DNA of 64,000 nt, taken from NCBI RefSeq assembly GCF_900115495.1, contig NZ_FOWR01000007.1, positions 1 through 64,000 on the forward strand, written 5' to 3'. The DNA comes from Enterovibrio norvegicus DSM 15893. GTDB taxonomy: Bacteria; Pseudomonadota; Gammaproteobacteria; Enterobacterales; Vibrionaceae. Position 1 is the stretch's first letter, and the number at the start of each line of letters is the position of its first letter. This document shows, piece by piece, positions 20,304-29,908 of this stretch. Under the pieces are notes generated by a model, which was not told the DNA's origin, did no database searches, and saw only the letters and a program-made list of their open reading frames with translations. The translations under genes and the position numbers were made by a program.

Positions 20304-21953
20304 TTAGAACAGGCGCAAACCGATGCTAAACATCAAACGGTGCAGTTCAGGATCTTTATTCACAATGTCTTTTACAACATTGTATTCAATACCAACAAAC
20401 GCCAACTCATCGATGCTATAACGCAATCCCGCACTGCCCATTATCCCAGCACCCAACGCGTTTTTCCCTGCTGTCGGATTCAAATCCCCAATGGTCGCAC
20501 CCGTTTCTAAGTACAGCTCGGGAAGCCATACTTTTTGCGTGTTGAGTTCTAAGCCAAACCCCGCAGCGCCTGCTTTAACAGGTTTACTGATTTCGGCACG
20601 TCCCATGCCATACAACCGTAATTTATTGCCTAACAACGAATAGAACTGATGACGGTAGCGTAAATCGAAACCCACCGACCCTTGGCCAGCTTGATCGTCG
20701 GCAGAGGTTGTGCCTGTTGTATTCATACCGAGCACCAACGCATTGGTCTTTATCCATGACGCCAACGCATTTGGGCTTTCCCATATCAGCCCAAACCCAC
20801 CCGCACTGCCTTGACCTGAGGCATCAAGCATCTGTTTCACAAACTCTGTACATTGCAGCCCAAACAGGTTGTATTTAGGACGATTTTTACACGTGGTTAC
20901 AGCGAACTTGAATGCAGCATTAAACTGCTCAGCTGTTAGCTCAAACGTTTGTCTCGCGGGGTTGTTTTTATTGTGACTTGTGATGTCTGGATGATGCACA
21001 CAGCCGTCCACATCGGCTTTCATGTCATTCGCGTAGTATCCCTCTTTTGGCCAAAAACCATAGGTCCACAAGTTGCCTTTGTCATCTTGTAACCTTACCC
21101 ACGCATGACCCACCTTTTGTGTGGCGGGTAACAGCAGAAATGGCCCTTCTTTATCAGCAAACGCCGTGATAGAAAATTTGCCTGTTTCCGTGGTATTGCC
21201 GTCTTTTATTGAGCAGTTTTGTGAGCAGTCCGCTTCACTTAAAAACTGCGTTGTAGAGCGCCCCGCTTGTGATTGTTGCACCACATGCGTGAGTTCATGC
21301 GCCAGTGTCTTGCGTCCCGAAGCATGATCTGGCTGGAATTCCCCGCGATTAAACACAATGTTGCTTCCCACGGTGTACGCTCTTGCATTTAAACCAGACG
21401 CCTTGCTCGCGGCTCGAGAGTCGGTATGAAGACGAACATGCGAGAAGTCATAACCAAAGCGTTGTTCCATGTCTTGTTTAAGGGGCGCATCTAAGGGCGT
21501 CCCGCCACTGGGGATAATGCTTTGAAGGTTTCTCGGGATTTGCGGCCTCGACAAGCGAACTGTATGTCGAGAAGGCGAAGCGTCAATGAGCTTCTTCTGA
21601 CAAACAAGGCAAGGGGGTGCCGCTGGCGAACGTATGACTTGCTCCGCCACGGAGTCTGCTTCCCGTTCTGCACTCTCCGAATTGAACGTCTCTTTACTGA
21701 TCATTTGAATACGAATCGGCGACGTTTCAATTTCCCGCCGGCCCAACACCGACTGAGAACACGCAGCGGTTGGTAAGTCGCTTTCATGCTGTTTATTCAG
21801 AGGAACATTAGTGTGCTGAGGAACAGCAGCGTGCAGAGGACCAAGGGCGTGACGCTGTCTTTCTAACATCGCGCTTCGGGCACCTCGAGAGGCAAGAGAA
21901 AAGCCGTTCGTCAACGCTGGCTCTCCCCCGCATTTGTGACAACTCGCATACAT
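20304..21953 (-). CDS. DUF4157 (eCIS-core-type, HELTH) protein with hydrolase-like and beta-rich C-terminal domains
   Basis: The protein has 549 residues and no signal peptide. Two CxxC pairs (C5/C8 and C115/C118) flank a low-complexity N-terminus. The segment around AEREADSVAEQV and residues ~153-228 form a DUF4157 domain with HELTH at 219-223, a metzincin-like zinc site. A middle region has H283 in VGHAWVRL, WTYGFWPKEGYY, and C368 in FGLQCTEFVKQ, suggesting a papain/NlpC-like fold. Residues ~425-549 show alternating strands ending in LRLF, like a small outer-membrane barrel or lectin-like beta domain. DUF4157 proteins are associated with contractile injection systems and secreted toxins; no such system is in this window. 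ATG 21953 has GAGGAAGTG upstream. Function is unknown. Confidence 0.7.
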   Translation of the reverse strand: MYASCHKCGGEPALTNGFSLASRGARSAMLERQRHALGPLHAAVPQHTNVPLNKQHESDLPTAACSQSVLGRREIETSPIRIQMISKETFNSESAEREADSVAEQVIRSPAAPPCLVCQKKLIDASPSRHTVRLSRPQIPRNLQSIIPSGGTPLDAPLKQDMEQRFGYDFSHVRLHTDSRAASKASGLNARAYTVGSNIVFNRGEFQPDHASGRKTLAHELTHVVQQSQAGRSTTQFLSEADCSQNCSIKDGNTTETGKFSITAFADKEGPFLLLPATQKVGHAWVRLQDDKGNLWTYGFWPKEGYYANDMKADVDGCVHHPDITSHNKNNPARQTFELTAEQFNAAFKFAVTTCKNRPKYNLFGLQCTEFVKQMLDASGQGSAGGFGLIWESPNALASWIKTNALVLGMNTTGTTSADDQAGQGSVGFDLRYRHQFYSLLGNKLRLYGMGRAEISKPVKAGAAGFGLELNTQKVWLPELYLETGATIGDLNPTAGKNALGAGIMGSAGLRYSIDELAFVGIEYNVVKDIVNKDPELHRLMFSIGLRLF

Positions 21954-22239
21954 AGGTCACTTCCTCACGGTTACTGTGATTCAGTTCATCTGCCTCACAT
22001 TGTGTCGTTACCCTAGTTGATCCGCAGAAAAGAAGGCTTCTGATTTCTAGCAATTAGCAGTACTTAATACACTGTCATTAAATATCCTGACACCCGAAAA
22101 CACTTTAGGGATATTGATCCTATGCAGTAAGATTTTTCATACAAACGCGCTGCTCTTTTGTTCCGTTGCGTCGTATCATAGGCACAGATCTACTAGCAAC
22201 AACATGTTGTTTCTTCTTTCTTCTTTTCATGAAGGTTCC

Positions 22240-24069
22240 ATGATTTATAAACTTTTTGAACGGGTCACCGCCGCGTTCCCTCAATCTCAAACGGAACAAC
22301 CACCCAACAGTTTGCTGGCGTTTTGTCGTCACTACACAAAAGGGTTTGAACGTCCACTCATCGCGATGTCGATCCTTACTGCATTGATTGCAGTGGCGGA
22401 AGTGTCTCTGTTCGGTTTTATGGGGCAAATGGTTGATTGGCTAACCAGCCAAAACCCAGACACCTTTCTAGAGCAAGAAGGCTCAACGCTGATCGGCATG
22501 GGTTTATTGGTTCTTGTCGGTATGCCATTGCTTGTCACCGTGCATTCTCTTGTGTTGCACCAATCGCTGCTTGGCAACTATCCCATGTCAATTCGTTGGT
22601 TAGCGCACCGCTATTTGCTCAAGCAAAGCATTAGCTTCTACCAAAACGATTTTGCAGGACGCATTGCCACCAAGGTAATGCAAACCGCGTTGTCTATACG
22701 CGAAACCGTCATGAAGTTGTTGGATGTCGCGGTGTACATCAGCGTCTACTTCACGGCCATGTTAATCATGGTTGGACAAGCTGACATTCGGTTAATGATC
22801 CCGCTCCTGATTTGGCTGCTTGCTTATATTTGCATCCAAATGTACTTCGTTCCTCGCCTGAAAGCGGTATCGACAGAACAAGCTGACGCACGCTCACTCA
22901 TGACGGGACGTATTGTCGACAGCTACACCAACATCGCTACCGTGAAGCTGTTCTCGCACACTGACCGTGAAACAGAATACGCAGAAGAAGGCATGAATAC
23001 CTTCCTTGATACCGTGCACCGCCAAATGCGACTCGCAACGGGCTTTAACATCGCGGTAGAAATCATCAACTACACCTTGGTGTTCTCTATTGCTGCTATC
23101 TCAATCTGGTTATGGCTAGATTCTGCCATCAGCGTTGGCGCAATAGCTATTGCAGTCAGTTTGGCGCTCCGCATTAACGGCATGTCAAAATGGATCATGT
23201 GGGAAATCGGCTCGTTGTTCGAAAACATCGGCACAGTTGTTGATGGCATGACCACACTATCGAACCCCGTGGAAGTAAGCGACAAAGACAACGCAGCTGC
23301 CTTGAATGTACCCAAAGGCGAAATCTCGTTTGACAATGTGCGCTTCCATTATGGCGAAGGCAAAGGTGTGATTGAGAAACTCAACCTCAACATCAAGCCA
23401 GGCGAGAAAGTGGGGTTAGTGGGCCGTTCAGGTGCAGGTAAGTCCACCCTTGTGAATCTGCTGATGCGTTTTCACGATGTTGAAGGCGGCATGATTCGCA
23501 TTGATGGCCAAAATATTTCAGAAGTCACTCAGGACTCGCTGCGCGCCAACATCGGCATGGTGACGCAAGATACATCGTTATTGCACCGCTCAATCCGCGA
23601 TAACATTCTGTATGGCAATCCCGATGCGGGCGAAGATGCAATGCATGAGGCCAGCCGACGTGCGCAGGCCCATGACTTCATTGAAACCTTGTCTGACCCA
23701 CACGGCAACACCGGCTATGATTCTCAAGTCGGTGAGCGCGGCGTGAAATTGTCAGGCGGTCAGCGTCAACGTGTAGCGATTTCTCGCGTATTGTTGAAAG
23801 ATGCGCCAATTCTCCTCTTGGATGAAGCCACCTCCGCGTTAGATTCAGAAGTGGAAGCCGCGATTCAAGAAAGCTTGTATCAGCTCATGGAAGGCAAAAC
23901 CGTGATTGCCATTGCGCACCGTTTATCGACGATTGCAGCAATGGACCGTTTGATCGTGCTTGATAACGGCGAGATCGCTGAAGAAGGCACACACCAAGAA
24001 TTGATTGCCAGTGGCGGTATTTATGCCCAGCTCTGGCAGCATCAAACGGGTGGGTTTATTGGCGACTAG
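22240..24069 (+). CDS. ABC exporter, fused permease-ATPase (MsbA-like)
   Basis: The protein has about 609 residues. It has six transmembrane helices (~40-325) and one nucleotide-binding domain with Walker A GRSGAGKST, signature LSGGQRQRVAIS and Walker B ILLLDEATSALD. It belongs to the B-family half-transporters that act as dimers to export lipids, peptides or drugs. Substrate is not evident. The frame is open from 22114, but I chose ATG 22240 because GAAGG precedes it and the upstream residues look non-native. It is divergent from the DUF4157 gene (286-bp gap) and ends at a good terminator. A link to the DUF4157 protein is possible but not shown. Confidence 0.88.
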   Translation: MIYKLFERVTAAFPQSQTEQPPNSLLAFCRHYTKGFERPLIAMSILTALIAVAEVSLFGFMGQMVDWLTSQNPDTFLEQEGSTLIGMGLLVLVGMPLLVTVHSLVLHQSLLGNYPMSIRWLAHRYLLKQSISFYQNDFAGRIATKVMQTALSIRETVMKLLDVAVYISVYFTAMLIMVGQADIRLMIPLLIWLLAYICIQMYFVPRLKAVSTEQADARSLMTGRIVDSYTNIATVKLFSHTDRETEYAEEGMNTFLDTVHRQMRLATGFNIAVEIINYTLVFSIAAISIWLWLDSAISVGAIAIAVSLALRINGMSKWIMWEIGSLFENIGTVVDGMTTLSNPVEVSDKDNAAALNVPKGEISFDNVRFHYGEGKGVIEKLNLNIKPGEKVGLVGRSGAGKSTLVNLLMRFHDVEGGMIRIDGQNISEVTQDSLRANIGMVTQDTSLLHRSIRDNILYGNPDAGEDAMHEASRRAQAHDFIETLSDPHGNTGYDSQVGERGVKLSGGQRQRVAISRVLLKDAPILLLDEATSALDSEVEAAIQESLYQLMEGKTVIAIAHRLSTIAAMDRLIVLDNGEIAEEGTHQELIASGGIYAQLWQHQTGGFIGD

Positions 24070-24090
24070 CCAAAAATGTGTCCTCCCTTC

Positions 24091-24119
24091 AAAAGAGGTG
24101 CGTTAAGCACCTCTTTTTT
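24091..24119 (+). terminator. Terminator after the ABC exporter
   Basis: An 11-bp stem AAAAGAGGTGC / GCACCTCTTTT with loop GTTAA runs into six T residues. Confidence 0.9.
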
Positions 24120-24204
24120 GTTTCTCAAAAAGCACAGATGTCGCAACAAAGGAATTCCTCTCCTACGCTTAGCTAGTAGAAATCGACCCAACGAGGAAAA
24201 CGAT

Positions 24205-24456
24205 ATGCAACTCGCTAAGACCGCAACGAAAATCCTTTGTACGTCTCTCCTTTCTTTCGGCCTTATCGCATGTTCCGGTCACGATCCCGTGCCCGAGAGT
24301 AAATGCGGTGAGGTAGTGAAACATGCACAGAAAGTGCTGGGTGCCATGGCACCAAGTGCGGGTGAACTCATGAGCCAATGTAAGGCAGCTGACGACAGCG
24401 CACGTGGGTGTGTCATGGCCGCTACTAAAAAAGGCGCGCTCGCGCAGTGCTTGTAA
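24205..24456 (+). CDS. Small putative lipoprotein
   Basis: The 83-residue precursor has a signal peptide with lipobox LIAC, so the mature form would be a lipidated peptide of about 60 residues with four further Cys (in SKCGE, MSQCKA, RGCVM, AQCL) that could form two disulfides. GAGGAAAA precedes ATG 24205. The frame is open from 24076 but the upstream part covers the preceding terminator, so it is not coding. I do not recognise the family. It stands alone. Confidence 0.7.
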   Translation: MQLAKTATKILCTSLLSFGLIACSGHDPVPESKCGEVVKHAQKVLGAMAPSAGELMSQCKAADDSARGCVMAATKKGALAQCL

Positions 24457-24619
24457 CCTAATACGATCGCAACCTTTAGGACAATGAGATTGCCGCGCCT
24501 TGGCTTTCATAACGAGTAGGCACTCAGCGAGCGAAAGCGCGCGCAATTAATTGAAAAGCTGTTTCTCTAACAATGTTGCGCTGGCGTATACTGCTGCCAA
24601 ATGAAATTCGGAGCTGTGT

Positions 24620-24877
24620 ATGCGCACTTCAACACTGGTTGGCATTAAAGTAGGGTTAATTCTTCTACTTGCGTTTATCGCCTTGATGGGTCAAACCAAC
24701 AATGCACCTTACTCAGAATGGTTGAATGATGCTTTTATGGGTGTCGCATTCACCTTTGCTTGGGGCCTTGGTGTACCAGAAATGCTGGCGTATGTTTTGT
24801 CAGTATTGGTCTTTGCTGCCATTTTTGGCTGTGGCTTTGTCATTGGTCAGAAGTTTTCGAGAAAGCTCGACCATTAA
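24620..24877 (+). CDS. Small inner-membrane protein, unknown function
   Basis: The protein has 85 residues with two hydrophobic helices (VGLILLLAFIALMG and MLAYVLSVLVFAAIFGCGFVIG), the second rich in small residues, and a basic C-terminus. GGAG lies 5-8 bp before ATG 24620, and TATACT at 24587-24592 could be a -10 box. It ends just before a strong bidirectional terminator. I do not recognise the family. Confidence 0.7.
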   Translation: MRTSTLVGIKVGLILLLAFIALMGQTNNAPYSEWLNDAFMGVAFTFAWGLGVPEMLAYVLSVLVFAAIFGCGFVIGQKFSRKLDH

Positions 24878-24892
24878 CAAACCACCAAAAAG

Positions 24893-24920
24893 AAACGAGG
24901 GCATCTGCCCTCGTTTTTTT
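24893..24920. terminator. Bidirectional terminator
   Basis: A 10-bp stem AAACGAGGGC / GCCCTCGTTT has a T-run on the plus side and CTTTTT on the minus side. It separates two convergent units: the small membrane protein and the nucleoside ABC operon. Confidence 0.9.
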
Positions 24921-24944
24921 ATGTCTGCTATCCACTCAGGATAT

Positions 24945-25919
24945 TTAACGTTCTTTCTCATAAGGTCGCCCGATGGCTTTCGGAGCAACGGCTTTACCGA
25001 TAAAGCCTGCCAGCAATACCACGGTTAACACGTAAGGCAATGCAGAGAACACTTGTGTTGGAAGCACACCAATCAGCGGTATATCGACGCCCTGCATCCG
25101 TGTTTCTAGTGCAGAGAGGAAGCCAAATAGCAAACATGCTAACAACGCGTTACGCGGCTGCCACTTACCAAAGATAACCGCAGCCAACGCAATGTAACCT
25201 TGCCCTGCGGTCATCTCTTTACCAAACGCGGCGTTTTGCGCGGTTGATAAATACGCCCCAGCAAGCCCACAAAGTAAACCCGCAATCAGTACCGCACGGT
25301 AACGCAGCCAAACAACAGAGATACCTGCCGTATCAATCGCATTTGGCTCTTCACCCACCGCACGTAAACGTAATCCAAAGCGCGTACGGAACAGCACCCA
25401 CCAGGTTACAACTGCAGCAACAAACGCCAAATAGACAAGAACGTTATGCCCTGAAATGACATCACGGTACAAAGGGCCTAAATAAGGCACGGTTTCACCC
25501 AACCATTCCGCACCTGGCAATTCGGAGGGCAGAAAACGTTGGTCACTGTGCAACGATGGCGTTTGACCGCCGCGCTCAAACCACGCGTGACCAAGGGTAA
25601 TTGTCATTCCAGAGGCAAAGAAATTAACTGCCAGCCCGGAGATAATTTGGTCGCCCTTTTGAGTGATCGACGCATAGCCATGAATCAACGACAGTAACAT
25701 CGACCCCAAGATGGCAGCGAACAATCCAAGCCAAGGATTCCCTGTGACATAAGACACTGCCGCCGCGACAAACGCTGAAAACAGCATCTTGCCTTCAAGA
25801 CCGATATCTACGACCCCAGCACGTTCAGAGAAGATCCCTGCCATTGCCGCAAAGATTAGCGGTACGGCGAGACGTAACGTGGAATCAGCAGAGGAAAGTA
25901 GCCAGTTAAACAGTTCCAT
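24945..25919 (-). CDS. Nucleoside-type ABC importer, permease 2 (NupQ/YufQ-like)
   Basis: This 324-residue inner-membrane permease of the BPD_transp_2 fold has about 8-9 helices. The signature region AGVVDIGLEGKMLFSAF is typical of BMP-associated permeases. It should form the channel together with the upstream permease. The 14-bp overlap with that gene supports coupled translation. It is the last gene of the operon. Confidence 0.88.
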   Translation of the reverse strand: MELFNWLLSSADSTLRLAVPLIFAAMAGIFSERAGVVDIGLEGKMLFSAFVAAAVSYVTGNPWLGLFAAILGSMLLSLIHGYASITQKGDQIISGLAVNFFASGMTITLGHAWFERGGQTPSLHSDQRFLPSELPGAEWLGETVPYLGPLYRDVISGHNVLVYLAFVAAVVTWWVLFRTRFGLRLRAVGEEPNAIDTAGISVVWLRYRAVLIAGLLCGLAGAYLSTAQNAAFGKEMTAGQGYIALAAVIFGKWQPRNALLACLLFGFLSALETRMQGVDIPLIGVLPTQVFSALPYVLTVVLLAGFIGKAVAPKAIGRPYEKER

Positions 25920-27039
25920 TTGCTGCCTCCTTATCGTTCGAACGACGGCGAGAGAAGAAGCCTTCTACCGGTTTACGGATCATTCTGTCCAACGCGCCCG
26001 TGAAGAAAATCACAAGGCCTTGAATCACCATGATCAGCTCTGGGTTCAAACTTGGCATCTCGAATTGCAGTTCCGTCCCCCCTTGGTAAAGCGCACCAAA
26101 AAGCAATGCAGCAACGATGATGCCGAAAGGGTGATTTCGCCCCATTAATGCCACCGCAATACCAATGAAGCCAAAGCCACCTGTGAAGTTCAGTATCAAG
26201 CGATTTTGCGCCCCAAAGACTTCGTTAACGGCCATTAAGCCCGCTAAGGCACCAGAAATCGTCATCGCAATGATGATGATCTTCTTGGCGTCGATACCGG
26301 CATATTCCGCTGCATCAGCATTTTGACCCACCACGCGAATGGCATAACCAAGGCGGGTTCTAAACAGCATCACCCAAACAAGATAAGCGACGATTAACGC
26401 GAGAATAATGGAGGGGTTCAGCAGAGAAAATGGCAGTTCATAGCCCCAACTGCTTGCCAGTTCATAGAGCTTAGGAAACACCGCTTCTGGGTTGAAATAA
26501 CGGGAATCTGTTGAGTTACCGCCGTATTTGGCAATGTGCTCGACCAATGCATACCCCATGACAGAGAATGCAATGAAGTTAAACATAATGGTCGTCACCA
26601 CGATGTGCGAGCCACGTTTAGCCTGCAAGTAACCCGGTATCGCCCCCCAAAGCGCACCAAATGCCGCAGAAACAATGATCGCGAGGGGTGCCATCAACCA
26701 CACAGAGAACGTATCATCCAACACCAGCATCAGAATGCCGATGCCTAAACCTGCAATGTAAGCCTGCCCTTCACCACCGATATTGAACAAACCGGCATGA
26801 AAAGCGACGGCCACAGCAAGGCCAGTAAACACAAAATTGGTGGCATAATATAAGGTATTGTTCAGGCCACCGTATTCAAGGTTGGTCGCCCCTTGGATCA
26901 TCACGCTAAAGGCTGCCGTCGGGCTTTCCCTAACCAGCAACACCACTAAGCTGGAAATCACGAGTGCAACAGTAAGCTGAATCAGTGGGACTAAAAATAT
27001 TTTCACCCACGTTGGGGCACCTTCTTGTGGTTGGCTCAT
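25906..27039 (-). CDS. Nucleoside-type ABC importer, permease 1 (NupP/YufP-like)
   Basis: This 377-residue permease has a cytoplasmic N-terminus and about 8-10 helices; FNIGGEGQAYIAGLG is the family-specific segment. It overlaps the ATPase gene by 4 bp (ATGA) and the second permease by 14 bp, so the three are translated together. Known relatives import purine nucleosides or deoxynucleosides using a BMP-type binding protein; the exact substrate here is inferred. Confidence 0.88.
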   Translation of the reverse strand: MSQPQEGAPTWVKIFLVPLIQLTVALVISSLVVLLVRESPTAAFSVMIQGATNLEYGGLNNTLYYATNFVFTGLAVAVAFHAGLFNIGGEGQAYIAGLGIGILMLVLDDTFSVWLMAPLAIIVSAAFGALWGAIPGYLQAKRGSHIVVTTIMFNFIAFSVMGYALVEHIAKYGGNSTDSRYFNPEAVFPKLYELASSWGYELPFSLLNPSIILALIVAYLVWVMLFRTRLGYAIRVVGQNADAAEYAGIDAKKIIIIAMTISGALAGLMAVNEVFGAQNRLILNFTGGFGFIGIAVALMGRNHPFGIIVAALLFGALYQGGTELQFEMPSLNPELIMVIQGLVIFFTGALDRMIRKPVEGFFSRRRSNDKEAANGTV

Positions 27040-28580
27040 TCCTCGCCCTCCTGCTGTGCCGCATTCGCCATCAATTTACCAAGGTCTCGTTCATCAATGT
27101 TTTTCGCAATTACGTCGCCAGTGATCTCACCATCCACCAGCACAATGATGCGATCAGACAGCGACATGATTTCTTCCAACTCGGTAGAAACCAGCAAAAT
27201 TGCCGCGCCTTTGTCTCTCGCTTCAATCAAGTTACGGTGAATAAATTCAATGGCGCCAATGTCCACACCGCGTGTCGGTTGCCCCACCAAAAGCACGTCA
27301 GGTTCACGCAGCATTTCACGGGCGATGATGAGTTTTTGTTGGTTGCCGCCGGAAAAGTTGGCAGATTTCAAATGCGGATCCACAGGGCGAACATCGTATT
27401 GCGTCATCATGTGCCTTGTCGCATCTTCAATCGCAACAGGGTTAAATAACCCTTTGCCGTATGCAATATCGTGCTGGAACCCTAATATCGCACTTTCAGA
27501 CGCAGGCATGGATTTCACCATACCCTGCCGAATTCGGTCTTCCGGAATATGGCCCACACCCAGTGCACGCATGTTTGCAGCATCACGTTTAACCGTTGAG
27601 GTAAATAGCGTTTTCCCTTTGCTGGTCGAAACAGAAAACTCGCCTTGCTGCGGGGTCATGACACCAGAAAGCACCGACAAGAGTTCGGATTGACCATTGC
27701 CAGACACACCGGCAACACCCAAGATCTCGCCAGCTCGCAATTCAAAATGAAGGGATTTCAGTCGCTCAACACCACGGCTGTCTTTCCATGACACATCTTG
27801 CACAGATAAGCGCGTATCGCCCGGTTTGGCCTCGCTTTTATCCACACTTAAGAGCACTTTGCGCCCCACCATTAGTTCAGCGAGTTCATCCACGTTGGTG
27901 TTCGCCGTTTCACGGTGCGCGACCATGGTGCCTTGACGCATCACGGACACAGAATCCGTGATCGCCATGATTTCTTTTAATTTGTGCGTGATAAGAATGA
28001 TGGTGACACCCTGCGCTTTGAGGGTGTTAAGAATATCGAAGAATTGTTCTGTTTCTTGCGGTGTCAGAACCCCTGTAGGTTCATCAAGAATAAGAATGCG
28101 TGCACCGCGATAGAAGGCTTTGAGAATTTCGACCCGTTGTTGAAGGCCAACCGCCAACTCGCCCACAATGGCATCGAGATCGACCGTTAGGCCATAATCT
28201 TCCTCGATTTTTTCCAACGCAGAGCGTGCGGTTTTTGTCGCCACGTTAAGCATGCTGTGCCCTTCAGCACCCAGCATCACGTTTTCTAATACAGAGAAGG
28301 TTTCCACCAACATGAAATGCTGATGCACCATACCTATACCATGAGAAATTGCATCTTGTGAATTGCGGATATTGACGGTTTCGCCATCGACTTCGATGGT
28401 GCCAGTGTCGGCTTGATAGAAACCATAGAGGATCGACATTAATGTCGATTTCCCTGCACCGTTTTCCCCGACAATGCCGTGAATGGTGCCGGGCATGACC
28501 GATAAATCGATGTCTTTATTTGCGTGAACCGCGCCAAACCGTTTGTTGATTCCACGCAGTTGAATTGCGGGATGAGTCAT
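27036..28580 (-). CDS. Nucleoside-type ABC importer, double ATPase (NupO/YufO-like)
   Basis: The 514-residue protein has two nucleotide-binding domains. The first has Walker A GENGAGKST (~38) and a Walker B of ILILDEPTGVL. The second has a degenerate Walker A (GVSGNGQSELL), as is usual in sugar/nucleoside importers, and signature SGGNQQKLIIAREML. It energises import by the two permeases that follow with overlaps. A strong hairpin separates it from the upstream binding-protein gene. Confidence 0.9.
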   Translation of the reverse strand: MTHPAIQLRGINKRFGAVHANKDIDLSVMPGTIHGIVGENGAGKSTLMSILYGFYQADTGTIEVDGETVNIRNSQDAISHGIGMVHQHFMLVETFSVLENVMLGAEGHSMLNVATKTARSALEKIEEDYGLTVDLDAIVGELAVGLQQRVEILKAFYRGARILILDEPTGVLTPQETEQFFDILNTLKAQGVTIILITHKLKEIMAITDSVSVMRQGTMVAHRETANTNVDELAELMVGRKVLLSVDKSEAKPGDTRLSVQDVSWKDSRGVERLKSLHFELRAGEILGVAGVSGNGQSELLSVLSGVMTPQQGEFSVSTSKGKTLFTSTVKRDAANMRALGVGHIPEDRIRQGMVKSMPASESAILGFQHDIAYGKGLFNPVAIEDATRHMMTQYDVRPVDPHLKSANFSGGNQQKLIIAREMLREPDVLLVGQPTRGVDIGAIEFIHRNLIEARDKGAAILLVSTELEEIMSLSDRIIVLVDGEITGDVIAKNIDERDLGKLMANAAQQEGEE

Positions 28581-28713
28581 GCCTACTCCTTGGCATTAAA
28601 ATGGGACATCAAGGCGAAGCAATAGAACGATACGTTTCCATAGTGAGCACGAACACGGGTTTATCCGACGCATTTCGCGCATTGCCCCACCGAGTTAACG
28701 GCACAAAGCAAAT

Positions 28714-28750
28714 CGCCCCCTGACAAGCAATTAAGCATGTTCAGGGGGCG
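28714..28750 (-). other. Intercistronic hairpin between the BMP gene and its ABC operon
   Basis: A 10-bp GC-rich stem CGCCCCCTGA / TCAGGGGGCG is extended inward across a bulge, and the minus-strand T-tract is weak. A hairpin directly after the binding-protein gene would let that gene be expressed above the transporter genes, as in other importer operons. Confidence 0.65.
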
Positions 28751-28762
28751 AACTTTTAGCGA

Positions 28763-29761
28763 TTAATACTCACAAGAATCCGTGCTGAAGTAATCGTGAA
28801 CCACGATCTTACCAGCGATGATGTCATCTCGGATTTGTTTCACGCGCGCTTCCATTTCTGGTGTCACGAGTGATTTGTTGTAATCATCCAGCGCCCAATC
28901 AACACCGCCTTCTTTCAAACCTAGCGCTTGAAGACCCGGAGTGAACTCGCCAGCTTTCGCATCGTTGAACGCATCTTGAACCGCAACATCAACGCGCTTA
29001 ACCATAGACGTCAGCATCACGCCTGGATGCAGGTAGTTTTGGTTTGAATCCACACCAATGGCATATTTGCTTTCATCAACAGCAGCTTGGTAAACACCGA
29101 CGCCTGTACCACCCGCTGCGGCATACACCACATCAACGCCTTTATCGAACTGAGATTTTGCCAGCTCTGCACCTTTGGTTGGGTTGTTCCATGCAGCAGG
29201 TGTTGAGCCTGTCATGTTCTGTACAACATCAGCGTCTGCACTTTGGAATTTGGCACCTTGCTCATAACCACATGCAAATTTGCGGATCAGAGGAATATCC
29301 ATGCCGCCAACGAAACCGACTTTGTCAGATTCACTTTTCATGACAGCAAGCGCACCGACAAGGAACGACCCTTCATGCTCTTTAAACACCACTGAACGTA
29401 CGTTTGGCAGGTCAACCACGGCATCAATGATGACGAATTGCGTTTTCGGGAATTGCTTCGCGACTTTCTCTACGATCGGCGCTTGTTGGAAACCCACGGC
29501 AACAATCGGGCTAAAACCGCGTTGTGCCATACGCAGCATTGCTTGTTCGCGCTGTGCTTCGTTCGTGATTTCAAACTCGCCATAGCTGACGCCCGTTTCT
29601 TTTTTGAAGGCCTCTGCGCCAGTATACGCGGCTTGGTTGAATGATTTATCGAACTTGCCACCCATGTCAAAAACGACTGAGGGCTTAAATGCTGCTGCAT
29701 GTGCAGATGCTGACACGATGCCAAGCGCAACTGCTGCGGCTAATGAGGTGATTGCTTTCAT
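28763..29761 (-). CDS. BMP-family periplasmic nucleoside-binding protein
   Basis: The 332-residue precursor has a signal peptide ending near SASAHA, so it is a soluble periplasmic protein rather than a lipoprotein like Gram-positive BMP proteins. Fold motifs include VVFDMGGKFDKSFNQAAYTGAE-type N-terminus and VGFVGGMDIPLIRKFACGYE. It should capture the nucleoside for the importer downstream. I chose ATG 29761 (GGAG 9 bp upstream) over an open frame up to 29854. The gap to the ABC operon is 182 bp with a hairpin. Confidence 0.9.
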   Translation of the reverse strand: MKAITSLAAAVALGIVSASAHAAAFKPSVVFDMGGKFDKSFNQAAYTGAEAFKKETGVSYGEFEITNEAQREQAMLRMAQRGFSPIVAVGFQQAPIVEKVAKQFPKTQFVIIDAVVDLPNVRSVVFKEHEGSFLVGALAVMKSESDKVGFVGGMDIPLIRKFACGYEQGAKFQSADADVVQNMTGSTPAAWNNPTKGAELAKSQFDKGVDVVYAAAGGTGVGVYQAAVDESKYAIGVDSNQNYLHPGVMLTSMVKRVDVAVQDAFNDAKAGEFTPGLQALGLKEGGVDWALDDYNKSLVTPEMEARVKQIRDDIIAGKIVVHDYFSTDSCEY

Positions 29762-29890
29762 CCTTGCTACTCCGTCAAAAGAGGTCCAATATTTCACCGA
29801 ATTGTTAACATTAACATTTAAGTTACATTTCGAGCACTGTATATCGCGTCTCAATAGATGAAATCTTGAACGTATTCACACACCCAAAGC

Positions 29891-29907
29891 ATTTGCCGTA
29901 TGCAAAT
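29891..29907. promoter_or_regulatory. Inverted repeat ATTTGC-N5-GCAAAT upstream of the BMP gene
   Basis: Perfect 6-bp arms with a 5-bp spacer lie about 130 bp upstream of the BMP start codon. It could bind a dimeric repressor of the nucleoside operon. The regulator is unknown. Confidence 0.4.
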
Positions 29908-29908
29908 C

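Noticed and set aside
22114-22239. Upstream extension of the ABC exporter
   Set aside because: Residues are not like a transporter N-terminus, and ATG 22240 has its own ribosome binding site.
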